Positions 1 through 11,334 of a DNA stretch of 64,000 nt are shown one piece after another. The DNA lies in NCBI GenBank assembly GCA_001662425.1, contig BDDC01000391.1:1-64000 (forward strand), written 5' to 3'. The position numbers and the translations under genes were made by a program. Position 1 is the stretch's first letter; each line of letters starts with the position of its first letter. Origin of the DNA: Chlamydomonas sphaeroides. Taxonomy: Eukaryota; Chlorophyta; Chlorophyceae; Chlamydomonadales; Chlamydomonadaceae. The notes under the pieces were generated by a model that did not search any database, was not told the origin of the DNA, and was given only the letters and a program-made list of their open reading frames with translations.

Positions 1-357
1 CCGACCGCATCACCACCCCACACGGGCATCGCGCGTTCCGACTGCGATCGTGCATGGCGAAGTGGCCGGAGCCATTCAGCGCCAGCCGCCAGTACGGCTC
101 CTTGTTCTGCGGCTCCCATTTCAGCGCCCACAGCCGCACTAGGACGGCACGCAAGGCGGCCACTTCGCCGTCCGGGGCTTCGGCCACACCCAGGGCCTGC
201 GCCACGAACGCTGCGTGCTTCGCCGCCAGGTGGTCCCGCGCCGGCTGCAGCTGTAGGGTGGTCGCCACCTTCACGGTCAGGTCTTGGAGCGGCACCGCAG
301 CGGGGCCGAGCGGCCAGCCGACGGATCGCGCGACGGCAGACCAGGCGGTGGCGGGCC
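1..357 (-). CDS. Retroelement-like protein fragment, Cys-rich C-terminal region (partial)
   Basis: An open minus-strand reading frame runs from a splice-acceptor-like TACAG (exon would begin at 357) off the left edge without a stop. The best segment reads LWALKWEPQNKEPYWRLALN, followed after a short gap by MH and a CPCG motif. The pattern W-(K/D)..K..(Y/F)WRL...G....MH....C.CG is one I recall from the Cys-rich (zf-RVT-like) end of reverse-transcriptase-type proteins repeated in chlorophycean genomes. No catalytic RT residues lie in the window, so the assignment rests on this short signature. It could instead be a host gene that shares the motif. The next gene, on the opposite strand, starts about 1 kb away. 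Confidence 0.4.
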
Positions 358-1335
358 CTGTAGCCTATGTGCCTATCCCCTATCACACTTTCATGGATGC
401 TCTGATACGATGCCACACGATGAAGCCGCCAACTTTGCCAGAGCTGCGCCTGGTGCGCGCGGTGTTGGTCGACTGCTGGAGCGCGCGATGCAACGCTGAC
501 CAGACCGTTGAATGGCCGTAGCGAAAAGCGGTGGAGGAGCCAGGAAGGCCTGGGGGCGGTCGGGCCACCGCAGGGTTTTCGTGCCGCAACAACTCGAGGC
601 CCCGCAAGCAACTTGACACCAGAGGCCCTGTGTATAAACACACGTAGTAGGTCAGATAGCCTTACATGCTGAACCTTGCTAGAAGTAGAGGTCTTATTCA
701 GTTCAGGAATGGAGGATAATGGCGGAGGGTTGCTGCCACAGCGATGTGTTCCTCTTGCGGTTGCCTGTGGATCTCATGGCTGGCTACTGTAATGCGACGT
801 CGGAACTGGTGCGCACTAGCGCGGTGGCCTGCCTGTGTGCACCGCGTTCTCAGCATGATTGTTATAAGTGACCGCGAGCCTGTGAAACAATGTCGAGCGC
901 TGACGAACGCTGCCGCAAGCGGAGGTTGCATCCCGTGAAATTCGTGCACGCGCTTGCCTGACCGAACGGCTTCTATGCCGCTACGTTTGCTAGGTGTGCG
1001 CACATTGGCGAGCTTTAACCTGGCGGCTCCCGTCGTCACGCACGCACCCTAACTACACCGTCTGCAGCCGCATCATCACTGCAACTGACGCGACAGCCTT
1101 GCGAATGCTCCGCTCGCCCGCAATAGGTGAGATACGCATTGCGCCGCAATGTAGCTTACAGGCGCCGTGTGCTGGCCGCTGGCACGCACAAGTGCTGGCC
1201 GCTGGCACGCACGCACGCGGTCGACGACGCATCGCCCACAGCCTCGGTCCTCATTAATGTCTCCTCTCCATCTCCAGGCACAACACTCCACGCGGCGGAG
1301 CACCGCAAGCCCCACCAGCGGGGACCCTAGCGGCC
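358..1335. other. Non-coding 5' flank between the retroelement fragment and the B3-like gene
   Basis: No convincing coding region is seen here; the short frames lack family features or consistent splice sites. A TATAAA at 633-638 is the only core-promoter-like string. It is about 700 bases from the predicted start codon, so it would need a long or spliced leader. A CCATCTCCAG at about 1270-1279 looks like a splice acceptor and would fit a 5'-UTR intron. Composition rises from moderate to very GC-rich near 1300. Confidence 0.4.
1169..1214. repeat. 23-bp tandem duplication upstream of the B3-like gene
   Basis: The unit beginning GTGCTGGCCGCTGGCACGCA occurs twice head to tail with a period of 23 bases, at 1169 and 1192. 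Each unit contains the inverted half-sites CTGGCC and GGCAC. It lies within 170 bases of the predicted start codon, in the probable leader or promoter. Confidence 0.7.
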
Positions 1336-4300
1336 ATGCAGCCGCGCGCGGTCGGCCGGACTGGCGCGGCCGGCGACGGCACGCGCGACGACCCCAGCCG
1401 AGGAACGCCCCCAGGCCCGCCGCAATCCGACACGGCCGCAGCGGACGGCTGGCTACACAGGCCCTACATGGCCGCGGCCTCGCCGAGCGGCGGGTCGGGC
1501 GTCGCCCCCGTGCCGGCGCCCTCCTCCCCGCCCGCCCGCCCCGTGCCGACCAGCCCGCTGCGGCCCCCAGCCCCCGGAGGCGGAGCCGCGCTTGCGCTTG
1601 CGCTTGCGCCGGCGCCTGCGCCCACCACCGCACTCGCTGCGACCCTCCACGCGGCGCCGCTGCTGCAGCCACCAACCTGCGCCGCGCCTCTCGGCGTCGC
1701 CGGAGCTGGCAGCCCGGCGCTGCTGCCGACGCGGCCGTCGCCGCGCCTATTGCCCTTGTCAGCGCGCTGCCGGACCGACAGCTGGGCCGCGTCCTGGTTT
1801 CATGGGAGCAGCGCGCCGCCTGGCACCGCCCCGGCTGACCCACATCACCATCAGCAGCAGCAACAGCCGCGGCCCGACGGCGGCCTGGCCGTCGCCGTGG
1901 CCGTCGCCGGCGGCAGCAGCCCGGCGCCCGGCTCCGGCCCTCGCCAGCGGCTCGTAGCGAGGCTGCTGGGCGAGGGCCTGGCTGAGGCCTGGCTGCCACC
2001 AGCCGAACCACGGGCCGTCGACACGCGGCCTTCAGGTTGCGGCGCTGCCGCCGGAGCGGCACACGAAGGCGCGCTGCCGCGCGGCGCGCACGCGCCGCGA
2101 GATCCGGCCCTGCAGCGCGGGCCGGCGCCGGGCATTCGGCTGCTCGGCATCGCCCCCTGGCTGCGGGCCGCCGGCGCCCGGCCGGGCGACGGGCTGTGCC
2201 TCAGCGCCGCCGCCGAGCGGGGGGACGGCGATGGCGACGGCGCCGCCGTCAGCGCGGCGACCGCTGCGTTCGAGCTGCTGCCCCAGCCGCCGGCGCCGCC
2301 GTGCGGCGGCGGTGTCGGGGCCGCGGGCCAGGACGGCGCCTGGCAGGCAGGGGCTCGGGCCGGCGCGGCAGGGGCCTGGGCCGGCGCCGCCGCTGCGCCC
2401 TGCGCCGCCGCCGGCACGCAGGGCTGGGCCGCTGGGCACGGAGGGCTGGGGCGACCCGCCGCTCGGGCTGCAACACTGGACCTGGGCACGGAGCCGCTAC
2501 GCCGCAGCAGCGGGGCACCGGGCGCTTGTGCCCTGGTGGGCGCCGACGGCCCGCTGCTGCCGCTCGGCCCAAGCGGCCCGCCCATGCCCCACCCCGCCCA
2601 GCCCGGCCGCGCCGCCCCTCAGCAGGGCGGCGAGCTGTGGGCAGCGGCGCCCGCCGCCGCCGCCACGCCCGGCTCGCCGCCTCTCGAGCCCAGGCTGGTC
2701 CAGCTGGGGGCGAGCGGCCCCGCCCGGCCGCTGCAGCCCGTGCTGCGGCTCGGCCTGGGCGCCGCGGCCGAAGCCACCACCACCACCACCACCACCGCGG
2801 ACGCACCTGGCGGGTTCGCAGCCGGCGGCATGTTCGGCCCTGTGCCGGCGGACGGGCGCGGCGCCGCCACAGCGCCCAGCGGCACCGCCTGGCCGCTGAG
2901 CGCGCGGCTCCGCCAGGAGCCGCCGCAGCCGCTGGTTCCGCTCGGCGCACCCTGCTCGGGCTGCACCGGGCCGGCAGCCGCTGGCTTTGGCCCTCACGCC
3001 GCTGGCCCGGCTGCTGCCGACGCGGGTGTGGTCCTGCGCAGCGGCCCCGGCGCCGGCCTGCGCTTCCGCCCCGTGGACGGCGCCGGCGCCGAGCCGCCCG
3101 AGCCTGACGCGCTGGTCGGCAGTGCGGCGCTGGGCTCGGGGCAGCTGTGTCTCCGCCGCCGCGTCGTGGCGAGGCTGCTGGGCGACGGCGCGGCGGCGGC
3201 GGGGCTGCCGGGCGGCAGCCAGGCCGTCGGCGTGCTGCCCGCCGACGGCTGCGAGCAGGCCGCGGCGCTGCTGGCCGAAGCCATGCTCGTGTGGCACACG
3301 CCGCCGCCGCCGGCGCCGCCGAGCTGGCGGCTGTCCGGCCTGGGGCCCTGGCTGGCGGCCGTCGGCGCGGCGCCCGGCGACGGGCTGCGGCTGCAGCTGG
3401 TGGCTGCGCATGCAGAGGACGGCGGCGGCGGCGGCGGCGGTGGGTGCGTCGTCGTGGCGGTTTCGCTGCAGCTGCTGCCCAGCGGCGCCGGCGGCGCCGG
3501 CGGCGACGACAGCAGCGGCGGCGAGGGCGCGCCGCGCCCGGCCAAGCGGCCGTCGCTGGGCGCGCAGGCGGGCCGTCGCTGGGCTGGGGCGCCGGTGCAG
3601 GAGCGTGGGACCGGCGATGGCGATGGCGGCGGCGTCGGCGGCGGCGGCTGGCCGGGTGCGGGCGCGGGCGCTCTGGCCCGCCGGCCGCCCGGCGGCTACA
3701 GGGACTTTGACACCGGCCTCCATGCCCTTGCCGGCGGCGGCCCTCAGGTGGGGCTGCGGTTTAGCCGTCGTATCTCGTGCACGTCCCATCGATACGTCGA
3801 CGGTTCCGCTCGACAGTCGTTGTTGACAAGGACGCGCAGGGCTGCCGATGCAGCTCGGGGCGTCGCGGCGCATGCGTCGAGGGACTTGCAGGGCGCTGCA
3901 GTGTCCTGGCGGCGCCCAGCGCAGAGCCCTCGGGGCCACCCGCCCACCGCACCCACCAGTAGGCGCCTGCGATGCAACCGCCCCGCATGAGCGGATCAAG
4001 TCGCATCATTAAATTGCAGCGTCGATGTATCGATAGGATCCACATGAGATGTGAGGGCGCCTGTGCTCACAAACGACAACCCCACGCCTGATGCCTAATC
4101 CTAAACACCCACGCGGCGCACCAGGTGCGGACTCCCGGACCGCCGCGCCCGGGCCGGAGCCCCGTGCCCGCGTCCGCCGCCGCCGCCTCGCCGGCGTCCG
4201 CAGCCGCCGCCGGCTCAACCCTCCGCAGCCCCTCCGCGGCCTCGCCGGCCCAGCCCGTCACGGCCCTGGGCACCCTGGTAGCCAGCGCCGCCGCCGGCAG

Positions 4301-5523
4301 CCCCCACGCCGCGCCGCTGACCGCCAGCGGCTTAGCCCGGGGCCGCGTGGGCGTGCCGTCGCTGCTGGCGGCGCGGCTGCTGGGCTGGGCCGCGGCAGCG
4401 GCCGGGCTGCCGCCCGGCTGCACGCTGGCGGTGCGGGACGCCGCCGGCGGCGCCATACCAGGCGCCTCGCTGCACAGCTACTACTGCCCCTCGCTCGGCG
4501 GCCGCGGCCAGCCGCGATGGTGGCTGACGGGGCTGGGCGAGTGGCTGGGGTCGCAGGGCGCGCAGCCGGGGGACGCGCTGCGGCTGGCGCGCGTCGCGGG
4601 TGCCGGCGGCGGCGGCGGCGGCGCGGAGGTGGCCATCCGCCTGGAGCCGCGCGCCGGCGGGCGGCTGCCAGCGCCGGCGGAGGGCGGCGGAGCGCCGGCG
4701 GAGGGGGCCGCCGGCGGCCTGGACCGGGAGCGCTTGCTGGGTGGTGGCGAGGAGCGCGGCCGTGGGTTTGGGGACGGCGAGGTGATAGCCCTGGGAAGCC
4801 AGGGCGCGTCGCCGGCGGGGTTGTCCCCGCGATACCCCTGGACGGGTGCTGCATCGCCGGCGGCGGCCACGGAATCCGGCGCCAGGGCGGCGGCCGGCTG
4901 TACGGCCGGCGGCGGCCCCGCTGCTGCTGGCGGAGCTGGCGGCGCCTCGCCGGCGGGCTGCAGCGGCGCAGCAGCCCGGCCGCTGCTGCCGGGAAGCGCC
5001 GCCGGCACGGGCGGCGGGGCTGTGGAGGCGCCGGGCGGCGGCTCGCTGCCGCGCGGCCGGCGGCGGAGCCCGCCTGCGGATCCGCAGCGCCAGGCGTCAG
5101 GCGGGAGCCTGGGCGACGCGCAGGCGCTGGGCGAGGGATGCAGCGAGGGGCCGCCGAGCCCCAGCCCCGAGCCGGACGCCACGTTGTCCGGTCCGCGGCG
5201 GCAGGTACGCTGGCGCAGGGTGCGCGTGCCGCATGCTGCGTAGCACTGCTCGCGGCCAGCAGTCGTGCTATGCAGCAACAGCTAGCGGCTAGCACACGGC
5301 AAGCATCGGCCGGCGCGACGGGCTGGTGGCCCGGCTCGCGGGCCCCTGCCCAACGCCCCATCCCCTGCCGCCGCCACCCGCAGGTGCGCCTGTACCGGGG
5401 CAACACGCTCGGCGGCGCCGCCGCGCTGCGCGACACCTTCCCGCAGCAGCACGCCGCGCTGGCCGCCAGCGGCGGCGCAAAGCAGCCCGTGGTGCTGCAC
5501 GTGCGGGTGCCGCCAGGCGGGGC

Positions 5524-5556
<33 letters not shown>

Positions 5557-8500
5557 GGCGCTGCGGGCGTACGTCATGAACCTGGTCAGCAGCGGCGGCG
5601 TCACCAAGCTGTCGGGCTGCATGAGCATGGCGCACGAGTGAGTGCCTCGGCCTCGGCGGCGGCGGACGCCCCTCACAGCTGTTGTATGTCCATAGCGGTG
5701 TTGCATGGCCTCACAAAGGTCTGCCGGAAGCCACAGCAGGTGGCGCAAGACACCTCCCTGCGCCGCCGCGACGCGCTGCCGGGAGAGCGCCAGCGCCCAA
5801 GCTACGCGGACTGGCAACCCTACCCATGCATCCGTCACGGCCCCTGCGACACCCATGTAACCCATGCGACCCCCACCCATGCATCCCACCGCGCCCCCCT
5901 TCAGGCTGGGCCTGCGCGCAGGGTCCGACCTGTGGCTGTCGGCGCTGCCCGACGGCCGCGTGCTGGCGGAGCTGGACGCGCCGCCGCGGCGGCGGCCCGA
6001 CGGCCTGCCGCTGCAGCAGCGCGCGCTGCAGTCGGGCTGCCTGGCCGTGCCGCTGGCCGCCGTGGTGCGGCTGCTCGGCCGCGCCGCCGCCGAGGCGGGC
6101 CTGCCGCCCGGCCGCTCGCTGCGCGTGCGCGGCGCGCAGGGCGAGGCTCCGCGCGCTGCGGCGCTGCTGCGGGGCGCCTGGCTTCGCAGCAGGGCGGCGG
6201 GCGGCGGCGGGGAGGGGCCGGCTTGGAGCCTGGGCGGGCTGGGCCGGTGGCTGCGGGCGCGGGGCGGTAGGGCGGGGGACGTGGTGCGGCTGGCCAGGTT
6301 TGGCCGGGCTGCCGTGACGGTGAGCTTGGAGCAGGGCGCCGGGCCGCGGAGTGGAGGGGGAGGGCGAGGGGGAGGAGCAGGAGGAGCAGGAGGCGCAGGA
6401 GGCGCGGCGCGGCCGCGAGCCGTCGGGCTGCTGGTGACACGAAGGGGCGGCCGGGAAGCGGACAGCGGCAGCGGCGGCGGCGGCAGCGGAAGCGGAAGTG
6501 GAGACGGAAGTGGCGGCGGCAGCGACGAGGATGAGGACGACGGCGAGGAGGGCAGCGACAGGCTGTCGTCGGAGGAGGAGCGCGAGGGCGGAGGCAGGGG
6601 CAAGCGGCGGCGGCTGGCAGCGGCATCGCCGTCGGACCTGTCCCAGCCGTCGTCCGGGGCTGCCGGCGAGCGCAGCAGCAGCGGCCGCGACAGCAGCAGC
6701 AGCGAGGGCGAAGAGGAGGAGGAGGACAGCTCCACCAGCAGCGGCGGAGGCACCGACGCCAGCAGCAACGAAAGCGGCGACGCCGCGCCGCGCCGCAAGT
6801 GCGCCGCGCCCGTCGGCGCCACTGCGCCGCTGCGGCTGCACCGCCGCCAGCTGTCTGCCGCCGCCGCCGAGCTTCTGCCGTTGCTACCGGAGCTGGCGGT
6901 GGCCGCCGCCGAGCGGGGCGAGGGCCTGGCGCTGACGCTGCACGCACGGGCCGCCGGAGGCCGCCTGCGGCCGCACGCCGTCAGCCTCAGCCTCGCCGGC
7001 GGCACCTGCCGCTTCGGCGGCGCCGACGGCCTGCTCCGCCAGCTGGGCCCCGCGCTGCAGGGCGTGGGCGAGGCCGCAGCCGACGGCGCGCTGCGGCTGC
7101 GGCTGGCGGCTGGAGGCCGGCTGGTGGTGGAGCTCGCCTCGGGCGCAGCGCCGGCCGGGCTCGGGGGCGGCTGCAGGAGCGGCAGCCCACAGGGCGTCAC
7201 GCGGCCGCGCCCGCCGCCGGCGCAGGCGCCGCCGGTGCGGCAGCGCGCCGTCGGTGCCGGGGTCGCCGCGCAGCAGCCGGCGCGGCTGGAGCGGCGGCGC
7301 GCTGTCGGCTCCGCTACGCCGCCGCGGCAGCGCGTGGTGAGGGCGTCGCCGCGGCCGCCGCTGCCTGTGGCGCCGCGGCCGCCGCTGCCGCGGCCACGCG
7401 CCGAGGTGCCAGCGCCGCCCCTGCTGCGGCAACGGCGACCGCTGCATGCCCCCCGGGCCAGGCAAACGCCGCCGGCGAGCCAGCAGGCCCCAGCCCGCGG
7501 GCCCGTCCCGGGCCCAGCCAGCGGCCGTGGCGGCCCAAGCGTGGCGGCGCCAGCGCCAGCGGCTGTGCTGCGGCCGCTGCCGCGGAGGGTCCTGCTGCGC
7601 CGCGCCGGAGCGCGCCTTGCGCCAGGTCACCCTTCGGCGGCCGCCGGTCCCGGCCGCCACCTCGCGCCTGGCCCCGCGGGTGCCAGCGCACAGCCCGTCG
7701 CGGCCGCCGGCGCGGCCCTGCCGGTGTCGGCGGCGGCGCCGGCGGCCGGCGCTGCCGGCGCCGCGGTCAAGGCCGAGGCCAAGGCCGAGGTGAGCAGCTG
7801 CTGCTGCAGGGGTCGTGGGTGTTGGCTGTGGCGCTCTGTCATGCCGCCAACGGGAGCCAACGGGTGGGGGCACCTCTTGTCGCCGCGCCGAGGCTGCGCC
7901 GTGCCTGCTCACGGTCGGCCCTGCTGCACCCCGCCTGCCCCGCAGCCCAACCAAGCCAGCGAGCCCTCAGCGCCCATACCGGACCAGCCAGCCGCGGCCG
8001 CGCGCTGGCGCTGGCGGCCGCCGCCGCGCCGCATCCACAGAGACGCCTGCCCCACTGCCCCCGCCCCGGCTGCTGCTGTTGCTGCTGCTGCACTGCCCGC
8101 GGCGGGCGGCGGCGGCGGCGGCCGGGAGCATGTGCCGGCCGACCTAGCAGCCCGGGCAGCCCCAGGGCTGGCCTCATTACTCTCCGCCCTGCGCCGCGCG
8201 CCCACGGCTGCGGCACCACCGCCGTCGCGCTGGGCGCTGCCGCTGCCACCCAAGCTGCCGAAGCAGCCGCGGCGTGAGGCTGCGGCCGCGGCGGTCAGCG
8301 ACGGCGGGCGAGCGGGCGCCGCCGTCCGCACACCGCCGCCGACGCCGGACGGCCCAGCGCCTCCGCCGCAGCCGCCAGCCCCCGGGACTGCAGCAGGGGC
8401 GCCGCTGGGGCCTCCGGCCAGTGCAAAGGTCCCCCTGGGGGCGCAGCGCGCGGCAGGGCTGCGCAAAGGACTGGCTGCCTGGCTCCGCTGCTCGACACCA

Positions 8501-8892
8501 CCCGGCGCTGCTGCCACTGCGACGGCGGCGGCGGCCGGCCGCGCGGTCGCAGGCGCCGCGGCCGCGGCCGCGGCGGCTGGCGCCGTGGCGGCGCCAGCGG
8601 TCCCTCTCTCGGCTCGAGCCAAGGCCCTGAGCCGCCGGGCCGCGGAACAGGCGCGGAGCAAGGGCTGGGCGGTCCGTCGCCGCGCTCCCGTCGCTGCAGC
8701 GGCGCCCGGCGGCAGCCGCAGCCCCGGCGCCGGCGTCGACCCGACCCTGTCCCCGCTGACGCTGGCGCTGCGGCCTCGCGGCGGCTTCACCGGCACGGCC
8801 GCCATCCGCGCCGTCTTTGCTCGCCAGCTGGCGGACTTCCACGCCAGCGGCGGCGCCAAGCAGCCCGTGGTGTTGCACGTGCGGCCTGACGG

Positions 8893-8928
<36 letters not shown>

Positions 8929-10198
8929 CGGGGCCGCGCGGCTGCAGCCCTACAGCCTGGGCCTCATACGCAACGGCACCGGCGGCGTGCTGCTGTCCGG
9001 CACCGCGCGCCTGGTGCACGCGGTGGGCCTGCGGCCGGGCGAGCGGCTGCAGCTGTCGGTGCTGCCCGACGGCCGAGTGGCGGCGGCCAGGGCGGCGGCC
9101 GGCGGCGGCGGCGATGTGGGCGGAGGTGCCTCGCCGGGGGCGGCTGTGGCCGGGGGCCGCCCTGGTGGCGGTGCCGCCACGGGCCAGCACGGCGGCGCTG
9201 GGAGCGGCGGCGGGCGAAGCATGGGCAGCGGCGGCAGCGGCGGCAGCGGCGGCAGCGGCGGCAGCGGCGGGGGACGGGGCGCCATGGGTCATAGCCAGGG
9301 CAGGGGTGGCAGCGGCCGGGGCAGGGGCCGGGGCGGCAGAGGCCTGGAAGGGGGAGGGGGCCCGGGCGGCAGCGGCCGGTGCGAGAGCATATTGCGGCCA
9401 GCAGCCGGCGGCAGCAAGAGGCGCCGCCGCGACAGCGACGGCGGCGGCGAGCGAGGCACGCACGATCCCAAGCGGCGCCGCCTTCTGCCCAGCCCAGCCG
9501 GCCGGGCGGCGGCCTCGCCAGCGCCATTGCTCGCGGAGGCGCCGCCCGCCGCCACCGCCACCCCGGCCGGGCGCCTGCACTCGCCGCCGCCCGGCGCGAC
9601 GGGCGACAAGCGCGGCACCGCCGCTGGCCGTTTTGGCGTTGCACGGGAGCCCAGCGACCTGCAGCCGCTCATGCTGACCTGCCGCAGCGGCGGCCCGCTG
9701 ATCGGCCAGCCGGCCATCCGCGCCGCCTTTCCGCGGCAGGTCGAGGCTCTGTACAAGAGCCGCGGAGAGCACCAGCCCGTGGCGCTGCATGCAAGGGTGG
9801 CCGCCGGGGCTGCGGCCGGCGGCGCCGCGGCGCCGCTGCGATCGTACGGCGTGCGCTTGTCCAGCAACGGCGCGCGCGGCTTTGCGCTGTTCGGCACCCG
9901 GGCCCTGTGCAAGGACCTGGCGCTGCGGCCTGGCGACCAACTGCGGCTGTCGCTGCTGCCGGATGGCAGGGCCGTCGTGGAGCGGGAGGCCGGCGGCGCT
10001 GTGCGGAACGGCGAGGCAGCGCGTGGCGGCGGTGGTGAAGACCAGGGCGTCAGCGGCGGTGGCGGCACGCGGGCCGACGGCAAGAAGCGCCGTGTTGGCG
10101 GCGGCGCGGGCGGGGCATGCGGCGGCGATGCCGGCGAGGGCGGAGGCGACGGCGCGATGCCGCCGGCGCTTGATGCGAACGCCGCATCGCGCAACTAG
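1336..10198 (+). CDS. Giant multi-B3-like-domain protein, probably nuclear DNA-binding (5 exons)
   Basis: Exons 1336-3747, 4125-5204, 5384-5637, 5905-7789 and 7946-10198 join in phase (CAG/GT donors; CAG or GCAG acceptors) to give about 2,627 residues. Two repeat types recur. Type B has LPPGC.L, then RWWLTGLGEWL and GAQPGDALRLARV; copies lie near residues 203-318, 603-717, 875-983 and 1290-1395. Type A has A(I/L)R..F..Q, then a GGAKQPVVLHVR-like segment, YxxxLxxxG, and GLRPGERLQLSVLPDGRV; copies lie near 1165-1270, 2147-2264 and 2447-2562, with a decayed one at 1556-1660. Both match the B3 pattern of plant transcription factors, in which a YxLxxGWxxF-type strand is followed by L..GD...F. Residues about 1430-1545 are Ser/Gly/acidic. 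GKRRRLA, SKRRRRDS and DPKRRRL look like nuclear localisation signals. Target genes cannot be read from the sequence. The start codon is the first ATG of the long frame, and its first 200 residues are low-complexity. Confidence 0.7.
2776..2797 (+). repeat. (CAC)n trinucleotide run in coding sequence
   Basis: About seven ACC/CAC triplets encode poly-Thr in the frame of the B3-like gene. It sits in the linker between the first two type-B modules. Confidence 0.8.
3748..4124 (+). other. Intron 1 of the B3-like gene
   Basis: The donor CAG/GTGGGG at 3747/3748 and the acceptor CACCAG at 4124 delimit 377 bases of clearly lower GC than the exons. Both flanking exons are in phase 0, so translation continues from ...GGGPQ into VRTPGPPRPG. 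Without this splice the first frame ends at a stop near 3990 and the third type-B repeat is lost, which supports the intron. Confidence 0.7.
7790..7945 (+). other. Optional in-frame intron (156 bp) in the B3-like gene
   Basis: A strong donor GAG/GTGAGC at 7789/7790 and an acceptor CTGCCCCGCAG ending at 7945 bound a segment of exactly 52 codons with no in-frame stop. Splicing and retention therefore both keep the frame and differ by 52 residues (2,627 against 2,679). The segment encodes SVMPPTGANGWG-type text unlike the Ala/Pro-rich surroundings, so removal is the likelier outcome. Confidence 0.55.
9226..9270 (+). repeat. GGCAGC-type repeats encoding Gly-Gly-Ser linkers
   Basis: Repeated GGCGGCAGC units encode successive GGS tripeptides, about five copies. 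They form a flexible linker between the last two type-A modules and lead into a Gly/Arg-rich stretch resembling RGG boxes. Confidence 0.75.
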
Positions 10199-10476
10199 AG
10201 CTAGAGCAGTCGCTGTGTGTGCGAAAGTGCAGCTGGCATCGGGCGTGGGCACTGCGTCGACCGCTGGCCGCAGGCACGCTCGCGACAGGTTAGAGCGCAA
10301 GCCGGCGTGACTTCCCCTCGCAGGGTGTGTGTGTGGGCACTCGGCGTGAAGGCCGCTGCAGCCGCGCGATTCATCGCTGTGTTGGGTTCTTGACGCAGGG
10401 GTTGTGCTTGCGGCCGCGGCGGACGCCGGGCTAGGAACAGCTTGTCGGTTGTTAGCGCGCCGTCGGCGGGACGTGA

Positions 10477-10481
10477 TGTAA
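10477..10481 (+). terminator. TGTAA poly(A) signal candidate for the B3-like gene
   Basis: TGTAA is the usual polyadenylation signal in volvocine and related green algae. This copy is the first on the plus strand, 279 bases after the stop codon at 10198, a normal 3'-UTR distance. Confidence 0.45.
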
Positions 10482-11292
10482 CCCCGCTGGCGTACATCCA
10501 TCCCCACAGCTGACAGTACATGCGGCCATATGAGCCAACGTCTTAATCCACCAGCGCGCTTGTGTGATGGCGAGCAAGCCATCCTCATAGTTACTCTGCC
10601 GTACGGTGCATCTATGCACAGCGTTTGATGCCAACCGGGATGAAGCGCACCATCGAGCTTTTTTTGACCCCATAGGAAGTCAGGTGTGCCTGCAATGATG
10701 AGGTAACGACCACCGAGTCCCGGCCGCCGTGGGGACCGTCCATCGGTCAACCGCGTAGAGGGGTCGTGCGTCGTGGTGACGCCTGCCGTGACTTGACAAC
10801 GGTGATGGGTATCCTTTGCTTGCCACGCCGCTGCCCACACGCTTGCGCTGATGAAGCGAGCTGGCACCCCGCCCTAACGGGTGGGGGTCCAGGGCGCACC
10901 GCCAGCTCCGTCCTTTCAGGCCGCCGCCTGCTGCCCTGCCATGTCCACATCGTGAGAAAACAACGAAGCCAAACCATCGTGAGCAGCAGCGCTGCAGCAG
11001 TAAGCAGCGTTGACAGTCTATGATACGCACACGATCACCTATGATAGGCTACGCAGGCCACCCAAGGACATTAGCAACCTACGCCGACGCTGTGTTGCCC
11101 ATCCAGGGTCGGGGCCGGGGCCGGGGCCACGTCGGTTATGTAAGCCTCGCTGAGAGCAGCGCCGCCCTGTACGCCCTGCCCTGCCCGGCCCAACCCCATG
11201 TATGTTCGCATGCGCCCAACAACAAAGGAACCCCAGCCGGGGGAGCAGTACATATCTAGCTAGCCGGGGGGCCCCTGCTAGCTATCTAGCTT

Positions 11293-11334
11293 GCATGCGT
11301 TCGGGTTTTGCAGTGCTGCCCCCCGAACGCATGC
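11293..11334. repeat. Perfect 13-bp stem hairpin, 16-nt loop
   Basis: GCATGCGTTCGGG at 11293-11305 is exactly complementary to CCCGAACGCATGC at 11322-11334. A second, weaker inverted pair of TAGCTAGC-type arms around a GGGGGGCCCC core lies just upstream at about 11258-11285. They sit midway between two converging genes. The function is unknown. Confidence 0.7.

Noticed and set aside
633..638. TATAAA as a promoter for the B3-like gene
   Set aside because: It is 700 bases from the start codon with nothing else supporting it; kept only as a remark in the flank entry.
2776..2797. Possible His-run (CAC repeats)
   Set aside because: His appears only in an alternative frame. In the frame that carries the modules the run encodes Thr.
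2497..3999. Minus-strand open frame (about 500 codons)
   Set aside because: Same cause: a compositional shadow of exon 1 of the B3-like gene.
4258..7200. Long minus-strand open frame (about 980 codons) opposite the B3-like gene
   Set aside because: It is an antisense shadow of very GC-rich coding sequence. It is Arg/Pro/Ser-rich with no repeat logic, while the plus strand carries the repeated modules in splice-consistent phase.
8177..10867. Minus-strand open frame (about 896 codons)
   Set aside because: It is antisense to the last exon of the B3-like gene and has no domain pattern. It runs past the plus-strand stop only because stops are rare at this composition.
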